Source: Nocardia pneumoniae NBRC 100136 (GTDB taxonomy: Bacteria; Actinomycetota; Actinomycetes; Mycobacteriales; Mycobacteriaceae). From it: a DNA stretch of 64,000 nucleotides. Position numbers and translations under genes: made by a program. The notes under the pieces are model-generated. The model searched no databases, was not told the origin of the DNA, and saw only the letters and a list, made by a program, of their open reading frames with translations. Of the stretch, positions 44,064-52,476 are shown piece after piece. The number at the start of each line of letters is the position of its first letter. The stretch's first letter is position 1. The stretch is taken from the NCBI RefSeq assembly GCF_000308755.1, contig NZ_BAGF01000150.1:1-64000 (forward strand). Reading direction: 5' to 3'.

Positions 44064-44562
44064 ACCTGTTACATCCTTTACATCCTTCGTGCCGCGAACA
44101 GCATCGACCACCGGCGCGTGCGGTGATCCTCCGATCCGAGTCTGCGCCGCCCCGCGTGCCGCCACGCGGGCAAAAAGCACGAGAAGGCCAGGACTTTTGC
44201 CCCTTTCTGCGGCATTCTGCTCCAGCTGTCGGATAGCGCTCCAGATGCCAGCTCGGTCCCTCGGGGCCAGACGACCACTCACTCGGGCACGGAGCTGTGA
44301 TCGACCGTCCCGGCCAGGCGGCGGGCGGCATCTCGGACCTCGGCGGTGAGTTGCCGCAGTCGCGGGGTGATCGCGGCGATCGGAGCGACCGGATAGCGCA
44401 GGTCATGCGATCGATGACTTCGAAGGCCCTCATCCGGGCCGAGGCGGGCAGGCTGCGGATGACCAGGGCCGAAGATCCCCACCGAAAAGGGTCGATCGGC
44501 CGACCCGGTCCGAGGACATCGGGCTCTAGGCGCGGGGTGGCCACCAGGACGACGCTGATGGC
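44064..44562. other. Divergent intergenic region with two weak DosR-like boxes
   Basis: A 499-base promoter region between the metal-ATPase operon (minus) and the DUF2267 gene (plus). Sites at 44187-44206 (AGGACTTTTGCCCC) and 44463-44482 (GGGCCGAAGATCCCC) each match the DosR 20-mer at 12 of 20. They lie about 125 bases before the small membrane gene and about 80 bases before the DUF2267 gene. No gene is evident inside. Confidence 0.35.
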
Positions 44563-45219
44563 ATGTCTCCGAAGAGCGATCCTCTGGCAGCGTCGGTGTA
44601 CAACGCCCATGAATGGCTGAACGCGGTGGCCGGAAGAATCGGCACCGAAGACTCCGACTTCGCGCACCGGGTGATGCGTGCCTGGCTGCATGCCGTACGA
44701 GACCGCATCGGTGTCGTCGGCTCAGCCCATCTGACCGCCCAGCTGCCCGAGATTCTGCGCGGCATCTACTACGAGGGCTGGGTGCCGAGCCACACACCCG
44801 TAGGGCATCGTGTCGGACCGTTCCTGGACCAGTTCGCCAACGAAGCGGGCGTCACCCGCGACGAAGTACCTCGCCTCGCCGGCGCGGTCACCGACACGCT
44901 GATCGACCGGTTCTCCCCTGGGCAGCTCGACCGTGTCTTCGCCGTGCTGCCGGAGCGCCTGCGAGCGGTGTTGCACGGAGAGACCGGCGGCGAGACCGCT
45001 GACCGGATCGCCGCCGCTGAGTCCGTCACCGACCGGATCGACGAGCTGGAGCATCGACTGCTGTTGCTCGGCGACGCCATCGCCGTGCTCACTCGCGGCC
45101 TCGAACAACTGCCGATCGGTGACACCGGCGACGAACGCCGGACCACGGCCGCGCAGCAAGCCCACCGCATCCTCATGGCCGAGCACCTCACCACGACATC
45201 CTCCGAGCAGCCGCAGTAG
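44563..45219 (+). CDS. DUF2267 domain protein
   Basis: A 218-residue protein, all helical by appearance. The DUF2267 region covers about residues 14-135: AHEWLNAVAGRIGTEDSDFAHRVMRAWLHAVRDRI, QLPEILRGIYYEGWVP and FSPGQLDRVFAVLPERL. A C-terminal coiled region of about 80 residues follows. The family is widespread in actinobacteria and recurs in dormancy regions, but its biochemical role is unknown. A close paralogue is at 62313. It lies 61 bases before the Rv2004c-like kinase. Confidence 0.85.
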   Translation: MSPKSDPLAASVYNAHEWLNAVAGRIGTEDSDFAHRVMRAWLHAVRDRIGVVGSAHLTAQLPEILRGIYYEGWVPSHTPVGHRVGPFLDQFANEAGVTRDEVPRLAGAVTDTLIDRFSPGQLDRVFAVLPERLRAVLHGETGGETADRIAAAESVTDRIDELEHRLLLLGDAIAVLTRGLEQLPIGDTGDERRTTAAQQAHRILMAEHLTTTSSEQPQ

Positions 45220-45280
45220 TCCCACGGTATCGGCACCCGCAGCCCGGAACCTCGCTACCTAGCCCCGAGAGGGTGTCATC

Positions 45281-46807
45281 ATGCTCCATGCCTCGGCTAC
45301 GCGAACCAACCGCCGGATAACCGCCGCGCGCGAACCGTTCGCGCAACTGCGCGAGACCCATACCGGCCTGGTGCTGCTCTGCGGGGACCGCGCCTACAAG
45401 GCGAAGAAACCAGTTGTCACCGACTTCCTCGACTTCGGCACGCCGGAGAACCGCGAGCTGGCGTGCGCCCGGGAGCTCGAGTTGAATCAGCGCCTGGCGC
45501 CCGACATCTACCTCGGTCTGGCTCATCTGACAGATCCCGAAGGCGGCGCCGATGAACCGATCATCGTGATGCGCCGGATGCCGGACTCGCTGCGCCTGTC
45601 CACCATGCTCGCGGACGCGTCCCCAGAAGTGGCGGAACTGTCCGCGCTGGCGACAACTCTCGCGCGATTTCACGCCACAGCCCGGCGAGGCGCCGATATC
45701 GACAGCGCCGGAGCACCGGAGCAGCTGCGGCGGCGCTGGCACACTCTGCTGCGGCCATTGCGTGAACACCCGCACGCATCGATCGATTCGCGCGGCCTAG
45801 CTCACGCCGAAGACCTCGCCATGCGCTACATCGACGGTCGCGCACCGCTGCTGACGGAGCGGATCGCCGATGGCCGCGTCGTCGACGGACACGGGGATCT
45901 GCTCGCGGAGGACATCTTCGTGCTCCCCGACGGCTTCCGGATCTTGGACTGCCTCGACTTCGACGACGAATTGCGCTATGTCGACGGCCTCGATGACGCC
46001 GCATTCCTGGCGATGGACCTCGAATTCCTCGGTCACCCAGAGGAATCCGATTCGTTCCTGAACGATTACCTGCGCGCGGCAGGCGATTCCCCCCCGTCAT
46101 CGCTACGCCACCACTACATCGCCTATCGGGCGATGGTCCGCGCGAAGACCGATCATGTGCGCGCGGGACAGGGCGATCCGGATGCGCCAAGGCATGCCGA
46201 GCAGCATCTCGAGCTCGCGATACGTCATCTGGAACATGGCGCCGTCCGTCTCGTGCTCGTCGGTGGTCTTCCCGGCACCGGAAAATCGACGGTCGCTGCC
46301 CGGTTGGCCGCCGCGGCCGGAGCCGAGGTGATTTCCAGCGACAGCGTGCGCGCCGCGCTGCGTGTCACCGGAGCGATTGCCGGAGCCGCGGGCACCTTCG
46401 GCGCAGGAGCCTATCGGCCCGCTGCGAAGGCCCTGGTGTATACGCATCTGCTGGACAGAGCCCGGGACCGGCTCGAGCACGGGGTTTCGGTGATACTCGA
46501 CGCCAGCTGGACCGACGCCGACGAACGCGCCTTGGCCGCCGCCCTGGCGGATCGGGCAAGCGCTGATCTCGTGCCGTTGCGGTGTGTCTGTTCCCGGCCG
46601 CTCGCGGCGGAGCGGATAGCGGCGAGGGTCCAGGGTGATTCGGAAGCGACGCCTGCGATCGCGGACGCCTTGGCAGCCACGGCATCACCATGGCCCGAGG
46701 CCACCGTGCTCGACACCGAACGTTCGATCGACGACTCGGTCGCCACGGCGCTGCGCGCCTGGCACGATCGCGTCGCCCAGCCTCCTGCCGCCGTCAGGCG
46801 TGCGTGA
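45281..46807 (+). CDS. Phosphotransferase - AAA kinase fusion (Rv2004c-like)
   Basis: A 508-residue bifunctional protein. Residues about 20-290 have an aminoglycoside-phosphotransferase/Ser-Thr kinase-like fold with VDGHGDLLAEDIF as catalytic loop and DCLDFDDELRYVD as the metal-binding stretch. Residues about 320-500 carry a P-loop GLPGTGKST (Gly329 to Thr337) followed by EVISSDSVR, the AAA_33/zeta-toxin-type small-molecule kinase pattern. The layout is that of the DosR-regulated Rv2004c (about 498 aa). Substrates are unknown. GAGAGGGT lies eight bases before the ATG. Its last 14 bases overlap the converging PRPP synthetase gene. Confidence 0.9.
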   Translation: MLHASATRTNRRITAAREPFAQLRETHTGLVLLCGDRAYKAKKPVVTDFLDFGTPENRELACARELELNQRLAPDIYLGLAHLTDPEGGADEPIIVMRRMPDSLRLSTMLADASPEVAELSALATTLARFHATARRGADIDSAGAPEQLRRRWHTLLRPLREHPHASIDSRGLAHAEDLAMRYIDGRAPLLTERIADGRVVDGHGDLLAEDIFVLPDGFRILDCLDFDDELRYVDGLDDAAFLAMDLEFLGHPEESDSFLNDYLRAAGDSPPSSLRHHYIAYRAMVRAKTDHVRAGQGDPDAPRHAEQHLELAIRHLEHGAVRLVLVGGLPGTGKSTVAARLAAAAGAEVISSDSVRAALRVTGAIAGAAGTFGAGAYRPAAKALVYTHLLDRARDRLEHGVSVILDASWTDADERALAAALADRASADLVPLRCVCSRPLAAERIAARVQGDSEATPAIADALAATASPWPEATVLDTERSIDDSVATALRAWHDRVAQPPAAVRRA

Positions 46808-47723
46808 GCGGCTCGGGCAGCGGCTGATCACTGTGCAGGCGGGCGATGGCGTCCGCCAGCACCGGGGCGATCGAGCAGACCTCGATCGGCGCGGCCAGGT
46901 CGTGATGTGCGACGGTATCGGTCACCACGACGCGACGCACGCCGAGGTCGCGCAGGCGCGTCGTCGCGTCGAGCGTCAGCGGCCCGTGCGTGGCGGCCAC
47001 GACGACGTCGCTGGCATGGTGGCGCAGCAGTCGCACAGCGGCCTCGATGGTGGCGCCGGTGGCGATCATGTCGTCGACGACCACCGCCTGACGACCGTCG
47101 ATGTCACCGAGGATTTCCACGGCCGTGACGGCCGTGCCGCTCTCGCGGAACTTGCGTACCAGCGCAACAGAATCCGGTATGGCGGCCGCGTACTGCTCGG
47201 CGAGTTTCGCCGCACCGAGGTCGGGGGCGACGACAACGGTGAGCTCTGACCGCGCTGGTGAGATTCTGCTCGACAACAGCGGAACCGCGGTCAGCGTCTC
47301 CACGGGTATCGAACAGACCGATTCCATAGTGGGTGTGTGTGGATCGACGACCACAAGGCGCTCGGCGCCCGCGTTCGCGAGCGCGTCGGCGGCGACCCGT
47401 ACACCCAGAGCCTGTCCGGAGCGTGTGCGGCGATCCTGGCGCGCATACCCGAAATACGGCACGATTGCGGTCACCCGGCTGGCCCGAGCTCGTCGGCACG
47501 CATCGAGCAACAGCAACAGCTCGACGAGATGGTCGCCGACCGGTGGTGCGGTCGGCTGCACCACATACACGTCGTTTCCGCAGACATGATCGACGATCGG
47601 CCGCACTTCGCCATCGGGAAAACGGTCTATCACGCAGTCGGCGGGCCCGGTGTCGAGCAGCTCCGCGACAGCGGAGGCGAGCAGCGGATTCGCGCTGCCG
47701 GACAGAACGCGCATCGATGTCAT
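46794..47723 (-). CDS. PRPP synthetase-family protein (divergent)
   Basis: A 309-residue ribose-phosphate pyrophosphokinase homologue. The PRPP-binding loop VVDDMIATGATIE is intact near residue 218, and the second half follows the class I fold (PDLGAAKLAEQYA, KFRESGT). The usual DLHAxQ ATP/metal motif reads DPHTPTMES here, so activity may differ from the housekeeping Prs. The ATG at 47723 overlaps the stop of the PRTase-hydrolase gene (ATGA), suggesting the two act together in ribose or nucleotide recycling. Confidence 0.85.
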   Translation of the reverse strand: MTSMRVLSGSANPLLASAVAELLDTGPADCVIDRFPDGEVRPIVDHVCGNDVYVVQPTAPPVGDHLVELLLLLDACRRARASRVTAIVPYFGYARQDRRTRSGQALGVRVAADALANAGAERLVVVDPHTPTMESVCSIPVETLTAVPLLSSRISPARSELTVVVAPDLGAAKLAEQYAAAIPDSVALVRKFRESGTAVTAVEILGDIDGRQAVVVDDMIATGATIEAAVRLLRHHASDVVVAATHGPLTLDATTRLRDLGVRRVVVTDTVAHHDLAAPIEVCSIAPVLADAIARLHSDQPLPEPLTHA

Positions 47724-49081
47724 GATGGTGTGTCCATCGTCGAGCCGCTCCGGTCGCGGATCGCGGATGCGGGTGCGAGCTGATCGACCAACCAGTCGCG
47801 GGCGAGTTCGGCGGCCTTCTCCAGTGCGCCCGGTTCGGCGAACAGGTGCGTTGCACCGGGCACTACCGCTACAGCGGCCGCACACGACATCTCCTGTGCC
47901 GCGAGACGGTTCAGCTCCAGCACGACATGGTCGTCTCCGCCCGCGATCAGCAGAGTCGGCGCGCGCACCGCCGCGAGAGCCGCCGTCCCGGCCAGGTCGG
48001 GGCGCCCACCGCGCGACACAACCGCGGCGATGTCCACGCTCGGGTCGGCGGCCGCCCGGAGCGCGGCGGCGGCACCCGTGCTCGCCCCGAAATAGCCGAT
48101 CCGCAGGCCGGTGATGCCGCTTTGCCGGGACAGCCAGTCGGTGACGTCGACCAGTCGCCGCGACAACAGCTCGATATCGAAGACCCTTGCCCGATGGACC
48201 TCCTCGTCCGGAGTGAGCAGGTCGAAAAGTAGCGTCCCCAACCCGGCCCGATTGAGCACGTCGGCCACATACCGATTGCGCGGGCTGTGGCGACTGCTGC
48301 CGCTGCCGTGTGCGAACACCACCATCCCCAGCGGGTTCTCCGGAATGGTGAGGTGTCCGGGCAACTCCGCCTCCGCGGCCTGGACCCACACTTCATCGTC
48401 GCGCAGCGGCGGATCGACGGCGGAGTCCGACCGTGGCTCCCGCGCCCGACCGGCGGCCCGGCGCAGCAGTGCGGTGACCTCAGCGTCGGAGACCTGGCCG
48501 AAACGGTGATACCAAGAGCCGACAGCGCCGAACCAGGTCGGCACCTCCAGGCAGACGACTTCGTCGGCTTGGTCCTTCAGCATCGCAAGCGTGTCCCGGG
48601 GAGCCACCGGAACCGCCAGCACGACGCGCTGCGCGCCGTGCGCCCACGCCACCTGACAGGCGGCGCGGGCGGTTGCGCCGGTGGCGATGCCGTCGTCGAC
48701 GACGACAACGGTGCGGCCAGCCATCGGGACACGCGGATGCGTACGCCGCAGCCGCTCGGCCCTGCGCGTGAGCTCGTCGCGTTCGCGGCGTTCCACACCC
48801 GCCATGTCGTCGCTCGAAAGCTGCGTGTAGGCGACGACGACGTCGTTGGTCACCTTCACGTCTTCCTCGCCGATAGCGCCGAAAGCGAGCTCCGGCTGAT
48901 ACGGCACACCGAGTTTGCGTACCACGATCACGTCCAGTGGCGCATCCAGTGCCTGCGCGACCTCGTAGGCGACGGGAACACCGCCGCGCGGCAGGCCGAC
49001 CACGACGACATCCTCGTCCCGGAGATACTGCAGCCGCTCCGCCAACCGACGTCCGGCGTCACGACGATCATCGAACAGCAT
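47720..49081 (-). CDS. Phosphoribosyltransferase - alpha/beta hydrolase fusion
   Basis: A 453-residue protein. The N-terminal 215 residues are a type I phosphoribosyltransferase with VVVVDDGIATGATARAA. The rest is a dienelactone-hydrolase-like domain with nucleophile GASTG, an Asp near LIAGGDDHVV and the His in GATHLFAEPGA. Similar proteins are Rv0571c (full match in layout) and the first half of Rv2030c, both linked to dormancy. ATG 49081 follows GAGGAGG. It overlaps the PRPP synthetase gene by ATGA. Which base and ester it handles is unknown. Confidence 0.88.
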   Translation of the reverse strand: MLFDDRRDAGRRLAERLQYLRDEDVVVVGLPRGGVPVAYEVAQALDAPLDVIVVRKLGVPYQPELAFGAIGEEDVKVTNDVVVAYTQLSSDDMAGVERRERDELTRRAERLRRTHPRVPMAGRTVVVVDDGIATGATARAACQVAWAHGAQRVVLAVPVAPRDTLAMLKDQADEVVCLEVPTWFGAVGSWYHRFGQVSDAEVTALLRRAAGRAREPRSDSAVDPPLRDDEVWVQAAEAELPGHLTIPENPLGMVVFAHGSGSSRHSPRNRYVADVLNRAGLGTLLFDLLTPDEEVHRARVFDIELLSRRLVDVTDWLSRQSGITGLRIGYFGASTGAAAALRAAADPSVDIAAVVSRGGRPDLAGTAALAAVRAPTLLIAGGDDHVVLELNRLAAQEMSCAAAVAVVPGATHLFAEPGALEKAAELARDWLVDQLAPASAIRDRSGSTMDTPS

Positions 49082-49155
49082 CACGAAACCTCCTCACGGA
49101 TTTCTTCAGCGTGGGCTGTGATACGGCGTGCCGGCAGGTCCGATCGTCGCTGAGT

Positions 49156-49175
49156 CGAGAGCCCTTGGTCCCGGA
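49156..49175. promoter_or_regulatory. Weak DosR-like box upstream of PRTase-hydrolase
   Basis: GAGCCCTTGGTCCCGGA matches at 12 of 20, 75-95 bases before the start. Rv0571c-type and Rv2030c-type genes are DosR targets in M. tuberculosis, but this match alone is within chance. Confidence 0.2.
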
Positions 49176-49268
49176 TGCCCTGTCACGCTGTCGCAGCCCG
49201 TTGCGGCGGACGAGTCAGCTGCCCGACGCTCCCCACTCACGGCCGTGCGCTGGTCGTCTGAATGCGGT

Positions 49269-51839
49269 TCAGTGCCCAGCTGCTCTATTTCGTGTGGTGA
49301 CGGTGGGTTCTTCGCGGGTGTATCGGGCATGTCCGCCGGTTTCGACGAGTGGTTCGATGTCGGTCGCCGGTGCGCTGGGCAGCGGCGCGGGGCTGTAGCG
49401 CCGAAGGCGATTGGCGTTGCCGACGACGGAGAGCGAGCTCAGCGCCATCGCGGCGGCGGCGAGGATGGGGCTGAGGTGAATGCCGAATAACGGGTAGAGC
49501 GCTCCGGCGGCGACGGGGACGCCGATGGCGTTGTAGAGGAGGGCGAAGAACAGGTTTTGGCGAATATTCCGCATCGTCGCGCGGGAGAGCCGGATCGCGG
49601 TGACGACGCCGCTCAGCGAGCCGGAGATGAGGGTGATGTCGGCGGCTTCGATGGCGATGTCGGTCCCGGTCCCGATAGCGAGTCCGGTATCCGCCCGGGC
49701 GAGGGCGGGGGCGTCGTTGATGCCGTCGCCGACCATGCCGACTCGGCGTCCTTCTGTTTGCAGCCGGTTGACTTCGTCGGCCTTGTGTTCAGGAAGTACT
49801 TCGGCGAGCACGCGCTGGATGCCCACCTGGCGCGCGATGGCGGCGGCGGTTCGTGTGTTGTCACCGGTGATCATGACGACGTCGAGGCCGATCTGCCGCA
49901 GGGCGGCGATAGCGTCGGCGGAATCGTCTTTGACCGTGTCGGCGACGGCGAGCACGCCGACAGGTGTGTTGTCCACAGCGGCCAGGATCGGTGTCTTTCC
50001 TTGGCTGGAGAACTCGGCGGCGACGGGGTCGAGTGCGCCGGTGTCGATTCCGGCGTCGCTCAGTAGTCGGCGGGTGCCGACCAGCACGGCGTGGTCGTCG
50101 ACGGTGGCTTGCACGCCTTTGCCGGTGATCGAGTCGAAACTGGACGCGGTCGGCGGGGCGAGACCCTGGGAGCGGACCGCATCGACGATCGCGGCGGCAA
50201 GAGGGTGTTCGCTGTCGGCTTCGGCGGCGGCCACGAGAGCGAGCAGATCCCGATCGGACAGCTGTGTGGCGGTGTGGATGTCGGTGAGGGCCGGTTTTCC
50301 CGCGGTGATGGTGCCCGTCTTGTCGAGCACGATGGTGTCGAGTTTGTGCGCGGTCTCCAGGGCTTCGGCCGAGCGGATGAGGATGCCGGCCTGGGCGCCT
50401 TTTCCGGTGCCGACCATGATCGACAGCGGGGTGGCCAGGCCGAGGGCGCACGGGCAGGCGATGATCAGCACAGCGACGGCGGAAACCAGACCGAGCGTGA
50501 ATGCCGGTGGCGGCCCCGTGATGTACCAGACCGCGAACGCGGTGATGGCGATCGCGATGACCGCGGGGACGAAGTATCCGGAGATGCCGTCGGCCAACCG
50601 CTGGATGGGGGCCTTGGACGCTTGGGCCTGCTGCACCATGCGAATGATCTGGGCGAGCATCGTATCGGCGCCGACCTTGGCGGCACGCACACGCAGAGAG
50701 CCGGTGCCATTGATGGTGGCGCCGATGACCGCATCGCCGGTGTGCTTGGTGACCGGAATGGACTCGCCGGTGACCATCGACTCGTCGACGGCGGAGGATC
50801 CGGTCAGGACAGTGGCATCGACCGGGATCTTCTCACCCGGCCGGATCACCAGCTCGTCACCGACGACGACCTCATCGACCGGGATCTCGGCTTCGGTACC
50901 GTCCCGGATTACGCGGGCGGTGCGGGCTCGGAGGCCGAGCAAGGCGCGGATGGCCTCGCCGGTGCCCGCCTTCGCGCGTGCTTCGAGCAACCGACCGAGC
51001 ATGATCAAGGTGAGGATCACACCGACAGCTTCGTAGTACACCTCGCGGACGTCCTCGGGGAGAAGCCCAGGGGCGAGAGTCACGACCAGGCTGTAGCCGT
51101 AGGCGGCCAGGGTCCCGAGGGTGATGAGGCTGTTCATATCGGCACCGCGATGAACCAAGGTCAGCCAACCCGTGCGGTGGATCGGCCAGCCGGTATAGAA
51201 CATCACCGGGGTTATCAGTGCGAACTGGAACCAGTGACTCAGCAGCACAGCTGGCACCCATTCGGCACGAAAAACCTCATGCGCCATGACGGCGACCAAC
51301 ACGGGTGCGGTGAGAATCGCGCCGACGCTCACTCGGCGCGTCAGGTCGCTGATCTCGCCGCGCCGCTCCTGCGCCTGCGCGGCTTCCTCGTCCGCGGCGG
51401 TGTGCCCCGCGAATCCGATGGGTGCGGCCGCGGTGGTGGTGGCTGGCGCGGTGTCCGTGTCGTCGGCGGGTTCGACGACCAGGGTGCCGTGGATCATGTT
51501 CATGCCGCAGGCGAACCCGAACCTGCCGGATCGTGACGGCTGAATCCGGACCGTTGTGCGGGAGAAGGCAGGAAGCGCCGCGCTGACACCGATATCGGGG
51601 AAGACGACGCGGGAGGTGCAGTCACCGGTTTCCCGGCGGTTGAAGACCAGCTCGAGGGGAACGTTCTGGCGCACCCGGATGACCTCGGGCTGATAGCCGC
51701 CGTGCACAGTGACCTCGACCCGCTGCACACCGTCGGCCACCTGCGCCGTTCGGGCGCGGCGGGTACCGAAGAAGTACCAGGCAAGTCCAGCGACGAGAGC
51801 GACCGCGGCCGCCAGCACCACTATGTCGTCGGCCTTCAC
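49269..51839 (-). CDS. Copper P1B ATPase with N-terminal cupredoxin domain
   Basis: An 856-residue copper-type ATPase. Residues 5-24 are a membrane anchor. Residues about 38-122 form a cupredoxin fold (VTVHGGYQPEVIRV) ending in CGMNMIHGT (Cys111, Met113, Met115, His117), likely copper ligands. The ATPase core has TGESIPVTK, the metal motif CPCALG (Cys462, Cys464), Asp506 in DKTGTITAG and GDGINDAPALARADTGLAIG. CPC marks Cu+/Ag+ export. No classical HMA domain is present, so the cupredoxin may take its place. The GTG at 51839 has AGGGAG about seven bases upstream. Confidence 0.93.
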   Translation of the reverse strand: MKADDIVVLAAAVALVAGLAWYFFGTRRARTAQVADGVQRVEVTVHGGYQPEVIRVRQNVPLELVFNRRETGDCTSRVVFPDIGVSAALPAFSRTTVRIQPSRSGRFGFACGMNMIHGTLVVEPADDTDTAPATTTAAAPIGFAGHTAADEEAAQAQERRGEISDLTRRVSVGAILTAPVLVAVMAHEVFRAEWVPAVLLSHWFQFALITPVMFYTGWPIHRTGWLTLVHRGADMNSLITLGTLAAYGYSLVVTLAPGLLPEDVREVYYEAVGVILTLIMLGRLLEARAKAGTGEAIRALLGLRARTARVIRDGTEAEIPVDEVVVGDELVIRPGEKIPVDATVLTGSSAVDESMVTGESIPVTKHTGDAVIGATINGTGSLRVRAAKVGADTMLAQIIRMVQQAQASKAPIQRLADGISGYFVPAVIAIAITAFAVWYITGPPPAFTLGLVSAVAVLIIACPCALGLATPLSIMVGTGKGAQAGILIRSAEALETAHKLDTIVLDKTGTITAGKPALTDIHTATQLSDRDLLALVAAAEADSEHPLAAAIVDAVRSQGLAPPTASSFDSITGKGVQATVDDHAVLVGTRRLLSDAGIDTGALDPVAAEFSSQGKTPILAAVDNTPVGVLAVADTVKDDSADAIAALRQIGLDVVMITGDNTRTAAAIARQVGIQRVLAEVLPEHKADEVNRLQTEGRRVGMVGDGINDAPALARADTGLAIGTGTDIAIEAADITLISGSLSGVVTAIRLSRATMRNIRQNLFFALLYNAIGVPVAAGALYPLFGIHLSPILAAAAMALSSLSVVGNANRLRRYSPAPLPSAPATDIEPLVETGGHARYTREEPTVTTRNRAAGH

Positions 51840-52178
51840 GGCGGGCTCCCTTCATCAGCTCACGGGACTATGTTCGATCCTGCTCCCGAGTACGGCATGG
51901 GGGTAGGGAATACGGGTGCGGAACTCGGGTCTTTCGGAGCCGGATGCGGTGACGGGCTGCCCTTCAGCGAGGTGGACGACATTCCGCTCACCTTCCGTGC
52001 CCCTCGATGTGTCAGGGCCCTGCACGGCATGTCGGCTCGACCGGGTCGCGCTCTCGGGCCACGACTGGTGACAGATGACTCTCGGCCCGCCCGAATAGTG
52101 CTGTTCGGCCGTATCCCGATCGGTGTACGGCGCGCACAGTGAGAGAACCGGACACTCCGAAGTAAAGGAGAGACTGCG
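51840..52178. other. Divergent intergenic region, copper ATPase / SHOCT gene
   Basis: A 339-base region. A half DosR-like site CGGGACTAT lies at 51864-51872 near the copper ATPase start. AAAGGAG at 52164-52170 serves the SHOCT gene. No gene or strong hairpin was recognised. Confidence 0.4.
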
Positions 52179-52445
52179 GTGATGTTCTGGTACAGCAACG
52201 GCATGACCGGATGGGGATACGGTCTGATGACCGTCAGCATGGTGATCTTCTGGGCGCTGGTCATCGGTGGCATCGTGGCACTGATCCGCTACACCGCGGC
52301 CCCATCCCAGCGGCAGTCCACGGCGCCACCGCAGCATGGGCCCACTCCGCAGCAGGTGCTGGCCGACCGTTACGCCCGTGGCGAGATCGACGAGGAGGAA
52401 TACATCCGTCGATTGACAACACTCGACAGCGCCATTTCCACATGA
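52179..52445 (+). CDS. Small SHOCT-domain membrane protein
   Basis: An 88-residue protein. Residues 8-40 are hydrophobic (LMTVSMVIFWALVIGGIVALI) and residues about 57-84 form a typical SHOCT motif (TPQQVLADRYARGEIDEEEYIRRL). Such proteins sit in the membrane with SHOCT in the cytoplasm; the function is unknown. The first codon is GTG 52179, eight bases after AAAGGAG; ATG 52182 is the next codon. It is 31 bases ahead of the second WS/DGAT. Confidence 0.8.
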   Translation: MMFWYSNGMTGWGYGLMTVSMVIFWALVIGGIVALIRYTAAPSQRQSTAPPQHGPTPQQVLADRYARGEIDEEEYIRRLTTLDSAIST

Positions 52446-52476
52446 GTGGATCGGCATGGTTCGAAGGCAGCAGGCG

